The notes: generated by a model not told the origin, from the sequence alone. 64,000 nt of DNA from an uncultured Bacteroidota bacterium (GCA_903824665.1 CAIJXT010000025.1:186001-250000), one strand, 5' to 3'. Shown: positions 26,536 through 36,028, counted from the first letter of the stretch. Translations and numbers: made by a program.

Positions 26536-26784
26536 TTACTGTCAACAATGATTCCGTTTGTGAGCGTAGATATTTTCAAACAAAAATAATTATTTAAGAG
26601 AATGAAACAGGATTTTTTAAAAATAAATAACATGACCACTCAGCGGTATCAGCCCGTCACATCTATTTTCCAAATACAAACAATATGGTCCATTTGTGAT
26701 ATCATGTTAACTACGACAACCGAAGAGTAGACAAAGCAGAAAAAAAGAAAGTATGCCGACTGGCCTCTTTTCCGCTTTCGTAAT

Positions 26785-26821
26785 AACTATAAAAAACCCC
26801 GCCATGCAAAAGCTGGCGGGG
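26785..26821 (-). terminator. Terminator of slyD
   Basis: CCCCGCCA (26797-26804) pairs perfectly with TGGCGGGG (26814-26821) around a 9-base loop; on the minus strand the stem is followed by TTTTTTATAG. Confidence 0.9.
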
Positions 26822-26863
26822 CGCATTATCTTTATTCGTTGGCAAAAGTGCGAACAACGAAAA

Positions 26864-27292
26864 TTATCCGATCGATACGAGTTCGATGTCGAATGTGAGG
26901 TCGTGACCAGCCAATGGGTGGTTGCCATCAAGTGTCACCATATCTTCATTGATTGCTACGATTACAACAGGGAATACGTTACCCTGATTATCACCCATCT
27001 GCAATTCCATACCTACCTCAGGATTCATATCGGCAGGAAATTCAGTGATTGGATAGTCCATGACCATGTCATCACTTCTGTGTCCGTAAGCCTCATCAAC
27101 CGGAATATTGACGGTTTTCTTGTCGCCGGGTATCATATTGACAACCGCGTCGTCAAATCCTTTGATCACTTGTCCCTGACCAGCAATAAAACTTAAAGGT
27201 TCTCTTCCTTCCGAACTATCGAATGTAGAACCATCATTGAGGCGGCCATGGTAGTGCACGTTGACCTTATCTCCCTTTTGTACGTGTGACAT
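26864..27292 (-). CDS. slyD: FKBP-type peptidyl-prolyl isomerase, SlyD-like
   Basis: 142 residues. The FKBP domain is split by the IF chaperone insert, as in SlyD; LDGNHPLAGHDLTFDIEL is the family hallmark after the insert. It catalyses cis-trans isomerisation of proline bonds and acts as a cytoplasmic folding chaperone. The histidine/cysteine-rich nickel-binding tail of E. coli SlyD is absent, so a role in nickel metabolism is unlikely. It has its own strong terminator and is divergent from the DUF1343 gene. Confidence 0.95.
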   Translation of the reverse strand: MSHVQKGDKVNVHYHGRLNDGSTFDSSEGREPLSFIAGQGQVIKGFDDAVVNMIPGDKKTVNIPVDEAYGHRSDDMVMDYPITEFPADMNPEVGMELQMGDNQGNVFPVVIVAINEDMVTLDGNHPLAGHDLTFDIELVSIG

Positions 27293-27306
27293 CTTTTACG
27301 TTTGAG

Positions 27307-28551
27307 ATGAATAAATTAAAGCGTGCAAGTTACGGTTTTATAATCTATGCACCTGTATCTTTATGGCAAATAAAGGTTAAATTGAAGAACATTATTTCTT
27401 GCTTCCTGTTCATTTTTTTGTCGGTCCCTATTTTCGGCAAAGGACTTACAGATACCACCATACAACCTGCTGCCGCCTACCCGGACAAGTTTTTGGGCGA
27501 TCTAAAAGGATTGCGGGTAGGCCTCATCATCAACCAGACGTCAGAAAGCAATGGAAAATCGCTGCTTGATGTGTTGATATCACGGGGCATAAGGGTGACG
27601 AAAATTTTTGTACCCGAACATGGATTCCGCGGAAACGAAGACGCAGGTGCCCATATAGCCAACGGAATAGACAGTGCTACCAAACTACCCGTAATATCGT
27701 TATATGGTGCCAACAAAAAACCAACCAGCGCACAACTTGACGATGTTGACATAATGATATACGACCTGCAGGATGTGGGAGTGCGTTTCTATACCTATAT
27801 ATCTACGTTGCAATACTGCATGGAGGCCGCAGCAAATACAGGTAAACGTTTTATGGTATTAGACCGGCCCAATCCAAACGGTTTCTATGTTGACGGCCCC
27901 GTACTTGAAAAGAAACATTCATCGTTTGTGGGAATGCAGCCAATACCGGTTGTTTATGGTATGACGGCAGGCGAATATGCACGTATGCTGGTTGGTGAGG
28001 GTTGGTTTGCCGGCGCCGCAAGTCTTCAATTAACGGTAGTACCATGTAGAAATTACACGCACAGTAGAAAATACATATTGCCGGTGCCTCCATCTCCAAA
28101 TCTGCGTACTATGGACGCAATCTATGCCTACCCATCTCTTTGCTTATTCGAAGGCACTCCTGTAAGTGTCGGCAGAGGTACTGATAAGCCATTCATGCAG
28201 TTTGGATGCCCGGAATTCAGGGGTTCCTATTCCTACAGTTTTGTTCCCCGAAGCGGATATGGTGCCAAAAAACCGCCTTTTGAAGACAAAGAATGTTTTG
28301 GCAAAGTGGTCACCAAAATGGGGTTTACCAACCAAATGCAGCTGGACTGGTTGCTGGACGCCTACAAAGCACATCCGCAAAAGGACAAATTCTTTACTCC
28401 TTTTTTTACCAAATTAAGCGGAACAAATAACCTGGAAGCACAAATCAGAGACCTAAAAAATGCAGCATCTATCAGACAATCCTGGAAAAAAGATATCATC
28501 AGGTTCAAAAAAATAAGAAAGAAGTATCTGCTATATCCCGATTTTGAGTAA
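27307..28551 (+). CDS. DUF1343 protein, NamZ-like exo-beta-N-acetylmuramidase candidate
   Basis: 414 residues from the ATG at 27307. A TTG at 27382 would begin MKNIISCFLFIFLSVPIFG, a much better signal peptide, and a -7-like TATCTTTA (27356-27363) lies between the two, so the shorter form is likely. The body shows the DUF1343 signatures: FVPEHGFRG, MIYDLQDVGVRFYTY, DRPNPNG, PVVYGMTAGEYA and a C-terminal FEGTPVSVGRGTDKPF. A Bacillus member, NamZ, is an exo-acting beta-N-acetylmuramidase that trims peptidoglycan fragments, and the same periplasmic cell-wall-recycling role is probable here. Divergent from slyD. Confidence 0.85.
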   Translation: MNKLKRASYGFIIYAPVSLWQIKVKLKNIISCFLFIFLSVPIFGKGLTDTTIQPAAAYPDKFLGDLKGLRVGLIINQTSESNGKSLLDVLISRGIRVTKIFVPEHGFRGNEDAGAHIANGIDSATKLPVISLYGANKKPTSAQLDDVDIMIYDLQDVGVRFYTYISTLQYCMEAAANTGKRFMVLDRPNPNGFYVDGPVLEKKHSSFVGMQPIPVVYGMTAGEYARMLVGEGWFAGAASLQLTVVPCRNYTHSRKYILPVPPSPNLRTMDAIYAYPSLCLFEGTPVSVGRGTDKPFMQFGCPEFRGSYSYSFVPRSGYGAKKPPFEDKECFGKVVTKMGFTNQMQLDWLLDAYKAHPQKDKFFTPFFTKLSGTNNLEAQIRDLKNAASIRQSWKKDIIRFKKIRKKYLLYPDFE

Positions 28552-28761
28552 AAGGATAAACAAGAATCACAGTAATATTAACCAATAATTGATATTGACC
28601 CTTTCTGAAATAAATTCAGGTATTTGCTAAAACCCGCTTCAGTAGCGGATCGAAGCCGGGAATAACAAAATCTTATGAAGAATTTTGATTACTTTGCACA
28701 CTGATAATCATAAAAATACTAATTTAGTAGTTCATTGTTAAAACCAATTAATACAACTAAT

Positions 28762-29157
28762 ATGAAAAAGCTGATCACAACATGCGTACTTCTTACCAGT
28801 GTTACAATGGTGTCGTTTGCGCAATCAAAAGCCACATCTAAGTCTGCAGTACAGCAAACGGCTTCACCAGCAAAAGCTGCGACAGTAAAATCTACTATGC
28901 CTTCACCGGAACAATATGCCGAGCGTCGTGCAAAAGCTGCACAGCAGCAATACGGACTGACGGCTGACCAGTACAAAGGTGTATATGCAGCAGAGCTCGA
29001 ATACGAACAGCAATACCAGCAGGCCAAAGCCAATGGATATGAGCCAGGCCCTGGACAAAGCATGCAAATGAAAATGGGTCGCGATCAGAAAATAAAAAGC
29101 GCAATGTCGGCTGAACAGTATACAAAATACGAAGCTGCTCAGAAGTCTGCTCGATAA
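28762..29157 (+). CDS. Small secreted Ala/Gln-rich protein, unknown
   Basis: 131 residues from MKKLITTCVLLTSVTMVSFA, a cleavable signal peptide (cut before Q). The mature part is helical and rich in Ala, Gln, Lys and Tyr, with two similar segments (LTADQYKGVYAAELEYEQQY and MSAEQYTKYEAAQ) recalling the Spy/LTXXQ-like or DUF4890 periplasmic proteins, but too weakly to assign. It is monocistronic with a strong terminator. Confidence 0.72.
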   Translation: MKKLITTCVLLTSVTMVSFAQSKATSKSAVQQTASPAKAATVKSTMPSPEQYAERRAKAAQQQYGLTADQYKGVYAAELEYEQQYQQAKANGYEPGPGQSMQMKMGRDQKIKSAMSAEQYTKYEAAQKSAR

Positions 29158-29189
29158 TACAATAATAGCCTATTATTCAAATAGTTGTT

Positions 29190-29216
29190 GAGCCCGGCAA
29201 ACGCCGGGCTCTTTCA
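29190..29216 (+). terminator. Terminator after the small secreted protein gene
   Basis: GAGCCCGGC (29190-29198), loop AAAC, GCCGGGCTC (29203-29211), then TTTCATTG. A perfect 9-bp GC-rich stem. Confidence 0.85.
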
Positions 29217-29372
29217 TTGTCGCTGATTATTCACAATCTATTACCGCTGTTCCGGAAAAATCAAACGATTTGGTTTTCAACGATTTGATGTGTTGTTGCA
29301 TCGATCACAAAAAAACACCACAACAGGCGGTCACAACACAGAAATTTAATTTGAGTTTTTTTTCTGAAACAC

Positions 29373-29403
29373 TTTGACTTTGGGAACATTTACATTAACT
29401 TTA
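29373..29403 (+). promoter_or_regulatory. Promoter of the Cys/His-rich secreted protein
   Basis: TTTG (29373-29376), a 19-base spacer, then TAACTTTA (29396-29403), one mismatch from TAnnTTTG. The leader before the ATG at 29458 would be about 48 bases. Confidence 0.5.
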
Positions 29404-29457
29404 ACCTCTGTTAACCAAAAACCATTTTTTCTAACAAAACAATTCAAAAACTAGCTT

Positions 29458-29808
29458 ATGAAATTCAGAATTCTTACGAGCATGCTGCTGATGGTATTCC
29501 TTTCAGCGTTCACCGCAACTCAGGCAAATGCACATGGCTGCAAAGACAATTGCGGCGGTCACCATTACGGATGGGGTCATTGTGGTTACATCTACGGTCC
29601 AGATGGCTGTTACGCTCGTCATAAGGCAGGTTGCGACAATAAGTGCGAAAGCAAATGTGGTTCTACATGTGGTTCACACCACAGCGGATGCTGCAGTCAC
29701 ACATACCGCCGTGCTCATTATTACGAAAATTGCTGCGGTGGTGGTCACCTGCATGCATGTTCTGGTAACGATTGCAGCAAAAAATGCGACAAAAGCGACA
29801 AAGAATAG
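29458..29808 (+). CDS. Small secreted Cys- and His-rich protein, possible metal binder
   Basis: 116 residues. A signal peptide (cut after QANA, residue 25) leaves a mature chain of ~91 residues with 15 cysteines and about 12 histidines, in clusters such as HGCKDNCGGHH, CDNKCESKCGSTCGSHH, NCCGGGHLHAC and CSKKCDK. Gly is the next most common residue. I know no named family with this pattern. The density of Cys and His suggests binding of a soft metal (Zn, Cu, Cd or Hg) in the periplasm or outside the cell, or a highly disulfide-bonded surface peptide. It has its own promoter and terminator and is therefore a free-standing gene. No metal regulator or pump is adjacent. Confidence 0.75.
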   Translation: MKFRILTSMLLMVFLSAFTATQANAHGCKDNCGGHHYGWGHCGYIYGPDGCYARHKAGCDNKCESKCGSTCGSHHSGCCSHTYRRAHYYENCCGGGHLHACSGNDCSKKCDKSDKE

Positions 29809-29828
29809 TATCAACAATACTTCAAAAC

Positions 29829-29855
29829 AAAAAAGCTGCTTCGGCAGCTTTTTTT
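29829..29855 (+). terminator. Terminator with UUCG tetraloop
   Basis: AAAAAAGCTGC, loop TTCG (29840-29843), GCAGC and eight Ts (29848 on). Ends the Cys/His-rich gene; a very stable tetraloop hairpin. Confidence 0.92.
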
Positions 29856-29885
29856 GTGCTCCCCCAAACCCAAACACCCTCCTAT

Positions 29886-30211
29886 AACGTACCAACCCGA
29901 CGTTTTTGCTGAGAAACAGATTATATAAACTTGGGCAAACTAAAATACACTACCTGAAGCAAAAGTGAAATGCTGCCACACAAAATCGAGATGCTGCAAT
30001 TACTGAGAATCGCAGCAGCAACTGCAGCTATCATTTTACCAATATGAATCCTGCAATGGTAATATTGATCGGCAAATAGAAAGATGTTCAAACGTTATCC
30101 TGTTTCACCATGTCCGAACACTTCATATTACTTGAAGGAAAAGCAATAAGTGACGAACTAACAACAACTGTAATACACTATTACTATCCACTTTTGGCTT
30201 ATTTTAGCACC
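29886..30211. other. 326-base gap before the M1 peptidase gene
   Basis: No gene or RNA is recognised. The peptidase open frame reaches back to 30110, but the signal peptide starts at 30212, so the rest is leader. A TATTTTAG -7-like box at about 30199-30206 lies just before the ATG at 30212. Confidence 0.4.
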
Positions 30212-33205
30212 ATGAAGCTGTCGCTATATTTTCTGTGTTTGTTTTTATCTGTTTCGTGTTTTGCACAACCCTACTGGCAACAACGTGTTGATACAAGAAT
30301 TGAAGTAAAACTGGACGATAACCAGCACATACTGAATGGGTTTGAAGAAATTGAATACACGAATAATGCTCCGGACACACTGCAGTATATTTATATGCAT
30401 TTGTGGCCAAATGCTTACAAAAATGACCTTACGCCCTTTGCCAAACAACAGGATATCAACCACAGCACAGCATTCTATTTTGCGAAACGCAAAGACCGTG
30501 GTTATATGGATAGCCTGCAGTTTTTTATTGATGGGGCGCGGGCCGAGCATTTTTCTACAGAAGCTACACCCGACATTGCAAGGGTAGATTTGCCAAAGCC
30601 ACTACTCCCTGGAGGCAAAATCAAAATCACCACTCCGTTCCGGGTAAAATTACCAATCATATTTTCCAGAAACGGACACACCGGTCAGGCATACTATGTA
30701 TCACAGTTTTTCCCAAAACCTGCAGTATACGACAGTAAAGGTTGGCACCCTATTTCCTATCTTGATCAGGGCGAGTTTTATAGTGAGTTTGGGTCTTACG
30801 ATGTTGCTGTGACGCTACCGGCAAACTATGTGATACTGGCAACAGGCAATTGTATGAACGAACGTGAAAACAAGTGGCTCGATTCGCTGTCTACCCTACC
30901 CCTGCCTGCCGATACGTTGTACAGCAAAAAATCATCAAAAGCGCCTGTAAGTTCTACAGAATGGAAAACCGTCCGTTTTACTGAAGACAATATCCATGAC
31001 TTTGCATGGTTTGCAGATAAGCGCTTTATAGTGAGAAAAGACACTGTAACCTCACCCGGCAACAAAAAACTCGTGACAACATGGACTGCTTTTTTACCTG
31101 AATATCAGGCCCAGTGGAAGAACGGAACCCAATACCTCAAAGATGCCATTCTGCACTATGGCCAGTATGTAGGCCCCTACCCATACAGCACAATTAAAGC
31201 TGTACTGGGAGATATGAAATCTGGAGGGGGGATGGAATACCCCACAATAACGCTAATAGACCGCGTAGCTACTGCCAAACTCGAAACAGTGATTATACAC
31301 GAGGCTGGCCACAACTGGTTTTATGGCATGCTGGCAAGCAACGAAAGAGACCATGCGTGGATGGATGAAGGTCTGAACACTTTCTATGAACAAAAAACTA
31401 CCGCATCAATACACAAAATACCGCTAAAGAAAAAGAAAAACAAAGTAGATGAAGCGCTGTTGTACTATGAGCTGGCTGCCACAAACGACGACCAGCCAAT
31501 AAACAGCCATTCTGAGCACTTCAGGAATCTGAATTACGGTATAGATGTATATTACAAGACAGCCTTGATGCTGGGTTGGCTGGAAGAATATATGGGTGCG
31601 GATACCTTTGGGCTGGCCATGAGATCCTATTTTGAACAATGGCGCTTCCGCCATCCGCAACCTGAAGACTTCCGTGCCGTAATGGAACAATACACGTCCA
31701 AACCACTTAATTGGTTTTTCGAAGATCTGTTGAATACGAGCAGGAAAATTGACTTTGCTGTAATAAAGGCTAAGATTCGTGAAGGAAATACTGTGGTGAC
31801 CATTAAAAACAACTCAGCTATTGCCGCACCTGTACACATCGCTGCTTACCGGAAAGACAGCATGACGGGTGACGCATGGACCACACCATTTGCCGGCACC
31901 ACCAGCATCACGATGGCAGGTACCAACTGGAATAAAATAAAGGTGGAAAGCGATATTCCGGACGCGAAAACCGCCAACGATGCTTATCGCAAAAATGCCC
32001 TGTTCCATCATTTTGGCATCAAACTCAAGCCTTTTGCAGGCATCAACAGGTCTGAGAAAGACAAGGTATTTATTGGTCCTGCGCTCGGTCTGAATAAGTA
32101 TGATGGCTTTATGGGTGGCCTGTTCATACACAACCTTACTATACCCGAAAACCGTTTTGTTTTTGCTTTCGCACCTATGTATTCCTTTCGTACCGAGACC
32201 TTTACAAGCGCGGGTGCCATGGGCTTTTCGTGGTACCCCAACAGCAAGTTTAAAGAGATCATGATTATGGTAGACGCCAAATCTTTTCACCACAACGAAA
32301 CAAGCCTGAACATGAACAGGGCTATCTATGCCCGTTATACCAAGATAGCACCTTCAATCCTTTTTACACTAAAAGAATCCAACCCGCTGAGTCCTGTCAT
32401 TCGTACATTATCACTGAAACAATACAACATTACCGAAGACGCTTTTGCATTCGGCACAGACAGTCTGGCAATTCCCACCATGACCAATAGTCAAAACATG
32501 TATGCCGGTCTACGGTATCAGCATCTGAATAAAAGAACCTACAATCCATTCAGTTACTCTTTGGACGGACATGGCAATGCCGACTTTGCAAAGCTCAATG
32601 TAGAAGGAAACATACGGATAGACTACTACGCACCCAAAAAATCGCTCTTCGTACGCGCATACTTCGGAAAGTTCTTTGCAATCAACAACAATCCTGCTAC
32701 AACCAACAGGTACATCCTCAACGCCAGCTATAGCGGAATGAATGACTACCTTTATGATGGTACCTACCGTGGCAGGAATGTACAGGATGGTCTTGTTGGT
32801 CAACAGGTATCTGCAATTCAGGAGGGTGGATTTAAAATACCGGTTTTCAATGGTGTATTGCGTTCAGACAATTGGCTGGCAGCCGTAAATCTCAAAACTG
32901 ACCTCCCAAAAATAGGCTTCCCAATACGAATATTTGTAGACGCAGGCATTATGCCAAATCCCAATCCTGGTTTCAAAAATGTAAAAAGCACAACAGTATT
33001 TTATGATGCGGGTCTGGAACTGTTCCTGTCCAAAGAGGTTTCCGTTTTCTTCCCGTTGTTGATGAGCCAGGAAATCCGCGACCATCTCAGCAGCGAATTT
33101 GGCAGTAAGAACGTATTTACGCGCAGCATATCTTTTACACTCAATCTTGAGAATATCAACTGGTTGAGGCTTCCTGGAAAACTAATAAAAACAACGCTCA
33201 ACTAA
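30212..33205 (+). CDS. M1-family metallopeptidase fused to a C-terminal outer-membrane beta-barrel
   Basis: 997 residues from MKLSLYFLCLFLSVSCFAQ (signal peptide); the 102 upstream in-frame bases are not signal-like. Residues ~25-210 form the N-terminal beta domain; the peptidase core has the GAMEN-like GGGMEYP and the zinc motif H363-E-A-G-H367 with the third ligand E386 (DEGLN), exactly the HExxH-x18-E spacing. Zinc aminopeptidases of this family remove N-terminal residues. From about residue 610 to the end, the sequence turns into strand-turn repeats (GPALGLNKYDGFMGGLFIHN, many Tyr/Phe/Asn) ending SFTLNLENINWLR, typical of an outer-membrane barrel. The enzyme is thus probably tethered in the outer membrane, facing the periplasm or the outside. 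Confidence 0.85.
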   Translation: MKLSLYFLCLFLSVSCFAQPYWQQRVDTRIEVKLDDNQHILNGFEEIEYTNNAPDTLQYIYMHLWPNAYKNDLTPFAKQQDINHSTAFYFAKRKDRGYMDSLQFFIDGARAEHFSTEATPDIARVDLPKPLLPGGKIKITTPFRVKLPIIFSRNGHTGQAYYVSQFFPKPAVYDSKGWHPISYLDQGEFYSEFGSYDVAVTLPANYVILATGNCMNERENKWLDSLSTLPLPADTLYSKKSSKAPVSSTEWKTVRFTEDNIHDFAWFADKRFIVRKDTVTSPGNKKLVTTWTAFLPEYQAQWKNGTQYLKDAILHYGQYVGPYPYSTIKAVLGDMKSGGGMEYPTITLIDRVATAKLETVIIHEAGHNWFYGMLASNERDHAWMDEGLNTFYEQKTTASIHKIPLKKKKNKVDEALLYYELAATNDDQPINSHSEHFRNLNYGIDVYYKTALMLGWLEEYMGADTFGLAMRSYFEQWRFRHPQPEDFRAVMEQYTSKPLNWFFEDLLNTSRKIDFAVIKAKIREGNTVVTIKNNSAIAAPVHIAAYRKDSMTGDAWTTPFAGTTSITMAGTNWNKIKVESDIPDAKTANDAYRKNALFHHFGIKLKPFAGINRSEKDKVFIGPALGLNKYDGFMGGLFIHNLTIPENRFVFAFAPMYSFRTETFTSAGAMGFSWYPNSKFKEIMIMVDAKSFHHNETSLNMNRAIYARYTKIAPSILFTLKESNPLSPVIRTLSLKQYNITEDAFAFGTDSLAIPTMTNSQNMYAGLRYQHLNKRTYNPFSYSLDGHGNADFAKLNVEGNIRIDYYAPKKSLFVRAYFGKFFAINNNPATTNRYILNASYSGMNDYLYDGTYRGRNVQDGLVGQQVSAIQEGGFKIPVFNGVLRSDNWLAAVNLKTDLPKIGFPIRIFVDAGIMPNPNPGFKNVKSTTVFYDAGLELFLSKEVSVFFPLLMSQEIRDHLSSEFGSKNVFTRSISFTLNLENINWLRLPGKLIKTTLN

Positions 33206-33251
33206 TCAGTAGGAACCTAATCGGAAATTAAAAGTACTTACGCCTGCCGGA

Positions 33252-34004
33252 TCAAATTCTGATCATTTGCGACTGCATGATCCAGCCGGTACGGCTGTCG
33301 GGCAGACTTACTTCTACCCATGTGCCCCGCTGGCTTACAACTTTCACAGTTGCGCCTTCAGGCAACAATGCCAATGGTTTTCCCTTGAGCTGTTCATTCA
33401 TCATGGGAGTGTCGTTTTCCATCACCACAGCATCCGGCGATTGCCTGCTGTTTGCTGCCGCCACAAACCCGAAAATCAAGAAACAACAGAATACGAATGT
33501 TAATATACCAGGAAGCTGCACTGGAATTCTGCCACCTATGGTCATAAAGCGTCTGGCCCAAACAGAAAAAATAATTAGCAAAAAAGTAATCAGCGATGCT
33601 ACTGCCCAATCGGTAGCCATTGTATGAGCGGTAAGTTGCTTCCACCACCCGATGAAAAAAATGTCTTCAACCTGTGTTGCATGGTTGGGAATCCTTGCTT
33701 GTGTGATTTCAAGATTTTCGCGGGCTTCCTTGTACTCCGGGTCAATAAACAATGCACGCTGATAATTGAGCACCGCTAATGCCACCTTGTTCATCCGATA
33801 GTATGAATTGCCAAGGTTGAAATATACTTCAGCGTTTTGGGGCTTGCCGGCAGCTACCTGTTCAAAATATAAAACCGCACTATCGTATTGTTTGGCATGG
33901 TAATGATCAGCGGCACGCTTCCACAGCTCTTTATATCCGGCAGCGCTCCCAATAACTGGAAATACAAGGTATATAAAAACGAAGATAGCTATGATCCTTT
34001 TCAT
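33252..34004 (-). CDS. batE: BatE-like TPR and SH3 membrane protein
   Basis: 250 residues. A signal-like N-terminus, two to three TPR repeats (about 25-100: AEVYFNLGNSYYRMNKVALA, ALFIDPEYKEARENLEIT), two membrane helices (about 130-150 and 163-182), and a bacterial SH3 domain at the end (VVSQRGTWVEVSLPDSRTGWI). This is the layout of BatE of the Bacteroides aerotolerance operon, an envelope complex of unproven biochemical function. It overlaps batD by 4 bases (ATGA), so translation is coupled. batA, batB and batC are not next to them. Confidence 0.85.
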   Translation of the reverse strand: MKRIIAIFVFIYLVFPVIGSAAGYKELWKRAADHYHAKQYDSAVLYFEQVAAGKPQNAEVYFNLGNSYYRMNKVALAVLNYQRALFIDPEYKEARENLEITQARIPNHATQVEDIFFIGWWKQLTAHTMATDWAVASLITFLLIIFSVWARRFMTIGGRIPVQLPGILTFVFCCFLIFGFVAAANSRQSPDAVVMENDTPMMNEQLKGKPLALLPEGATVKVVSQRGTWVEVSLPDSRTGWIMQSQMIRI

Positions 34005-36028
34005 ACTTTAAACAGGTCTTCTAAATTACTGATCACCTTTACTGCATCATCGTACGTATCAGACATCTTCCGTGTACCTCCACTTGCGTATAGTGCCGTT
34101 TCGCACTCCCAGATCACATCTTCCAGCAATTTCTGAACATCGGTGGGTACATTTCTTTTACTCAGCGCATCTGCTGCTGTTTCGCGCGACAAAGAAGCAA
34201 GAGGTATAGAAAGTTTGTCACTCAGGTATAACCATATTGCCTTGGAAATTTCTTCATAAAACGGCTTCTTGTTTTGCTCCTGCAACAATTTCTTAGCCGT
34301 TATCAGGCGCTGCAAAGCTACTTTGTTGGCCCGCTTTTTGCGCAGCAATACAGAATCTTTAGACAACTCTTCATCCCTGCGGCGCCACACAACCATACCA
34401 GCGAACAGAGCTACGGGTAAAAGATACATCGACCAGTACCCTGCACTAAAAAATAATGGTGCGCTACGGTAAGAAAGCTCTGCCGGCGGATGCCTTACAA
34501 TATCATGCAAATCGCGGTAAGATGATGCACCTCCCTGCTTCTGTCCGCTTGCAACGCGCTTACCGGGTGTCACATGAAGTTTCACCGGTTGGGTAAGTTC
34601 AGTTACGTAACTGTTGGTTTGTGTATTGAAGTAGGTAAACGCTATCGCAGGAATTTCATAATCTCCCGGTGTCTGTGGCGTAATAACGTAACTGATGATT
34701 TTGGAACCACTGATGGTAGTGCTCCTTCCGGTAATGGTATCAATTATTACGGGGTCGTAAGTATTGAGCCCGTTCGGGAGATTCAATTTCGGAGATTCTA
34801 TCAGTTTCAGATTTCCGCTACCGCTTATATCCAGAGTAAGGGTTGCTACTTCGTCAGTGGTGAGTTCCTTTTTATCAACCTTGCCTGTAATACTGAATTT
34901 CCCCACAGCACCGCCATAGTTTTCGGGCCTGCCTTCATCCGGCAACGGAGCCACGGTGATCTTGACAGGAGTACTTTTGAGATGTACCTGCACATCCTTG
35001 TACGCCATCGTATTGTAGAAGGTATTGTTGAATACCGGATCGTTCATCATGAGCGTACCGCCCCCAAAAGGATCGAACATATCCGACATCCGTCGGCGTA
35101 CCTGCTGTACTATTCGAGCTACACCCTTTGCCTCTGCTGCATCAAGCTCCAGCGTACCGGCCTGTTGCGGAAACAAAGCAGACTTTTTCAGCAGAAATAC
35201 CTGATACCGTTTACCATCCAGCACTTCTTCAGTCGGTTTTGCCTGTTTAGGGATATCGAAATCCTGCGTCCAGAAGCCATTAAGCGACGGCAATTTCGAA
35301 ATGCCCATCTGCATAGGTATACGGGAATAGAGCTTGTAACTGATGGTAACCTGCTCACCAATTTTAACCTTGGTTTTGTCAGCAGCCACTTTTATGAACA
35401 GGTCTTTTTTGATTTCAGCATCATTAACCGGAGGGTCTGCCTGTTGCGGCTGGGGTTGTTGCTGTTGTGGCTGACCACGCCTCGGCTGTTGCATAGCCTG
35501 CATCTGCTGTTGCTGCATGGCCTGCATCTGACGCATGAGTGCAAGCACATCATCATCCTGTGCAAACGGATCGTAAGCCCGTCCACGGCGCTGGGGCTGT
35601 TGTTGTACCAGCGTTCCCGGAACCACCTGAATAGTGATCGAATTGGATTGATAACTGTGTCCTGCAGCATCGCGGGCTGTTACCGGGGGAATAGTAAATG
35701 TCCCTTCACGCCTGGGCATCAGCTCATAAGTGAGCGATATACTTTGCGATGTCACTACCCTGTTGCCGGTTATACTGGTGTTGGAACTTTGTGACTGGTA
35801 AGGCCCACCCACAATAACAAAATCCGCATCCGAAGGATTGGTAACCGTTTGAAGATTCTGTGCATCCTGAATGGTATACTGTACCTGCACCCTGTCTTTG
35901 ACTCCTATCTTGTTGGCTCCCGCTACCGCAGTAAAAACCACATTCTGGCCAAACGCGGTTCGGCATGCACCTGTAACCAACAGCAATACAACGCAATAAC
36001 GCCACATATAATTTCCTATGCGTTTCAT
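34001..36028 (-). CDS. batD: BatD (oxygen-tolerance) protein
   Basis: 675 residues. A signal peptide (MKRIGNYMWRYCVVLLLVTG) is followed by Ig-like beta domains (GVKDRVQVQYTIQDA; ADKTKVKIGEQVTISYKLYS) typical of the BatD/oxygen-tolerance family, a membrane helix near residue 560, and a cytoplasmic helical tail (KRANKVALQRLITAKKLL). A Gln/Met-rich stretch (about 165-210) separates the first and second beta domains and looks unstructured. BatD is exported and anchored in the inner membrane; together with BatE and the VWA proteins BatA/B it forms an envelope complex. First gene of the batD-batE pair on the minus strand. Confidence 0.9.
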   Translation of the reverse strand: MKRIGNYMWRYCVVLLLVTGACRTAFGQNVVFTAVAGANKIGVKDRVQVQYTIQDAQNLQTVTNPSDADFVIVGGPYQSQSSNTSITGNRVVTSQSISLTYELMPRREGTFTIPPVTARDAAGHSYQSNSITIQVVPGTLVQQQPQRRGRAYDPFAQDDDVLALMRQMQAMQQQQMQAMQQPRRGQPQQQQPQPQQADPPVNDAEIKKDLFIKVAADKTKVKIGEQVTISYKLYSRIPMQMGISKLPSLNGFWTQDFDIPKQAKPTEEVLDGKRYQVFLLKKSALFPQQAGTLELDAAEAKGVARIVQQVRRRMSDMFDPFGGGTLMMNDPVFNNTFYNTMAYKDVQVHLKSTPVKITVAPLPDEGRPENYGGAVGKFSITGKVDKKELTTDEVATLTLDISGSGNLKLIESPKLNLPNGLNTYDPVIIDTITGRSTTISGSKIISYVITPQTPGDYEIPAIAFTYFNTQTNSYVTELTQPVKLHVTPGKRVASGQKQGGASSYRDLHDIVRHPPAELSYRSAPLFFSAGYWSMYLLPVALFAGMVVWRRRDEELSKDSVLLRKKRANKVALQRLITAKKLLQEQNKKPFYEEISKAIWLYLSDKLSIPLASLSRETAADALSKRNVPTDVQKLLEDVIWECETALYASGGTRKMSDTYDDAVKVISNLEDLFKV

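Noticed and set aside
29528-29887. 119-codon alternative frame over the Cys/His-rich gene
   Set aside because: It overlaps in another frame, lacks a signal peptide, and its Ala/Val-rich product is what a frame-shifted Cys/Gly/His-rich gene gives; it also runs through the terminator.
34574-35794. 406-codon plus-strand ORF opposite batD
   Set aside because: It lies wholly antisense to batD, which has clear domains and a signal peptide; the antisense product is Arg/His/Cys-rich without motifs. A codon-bias shadow.
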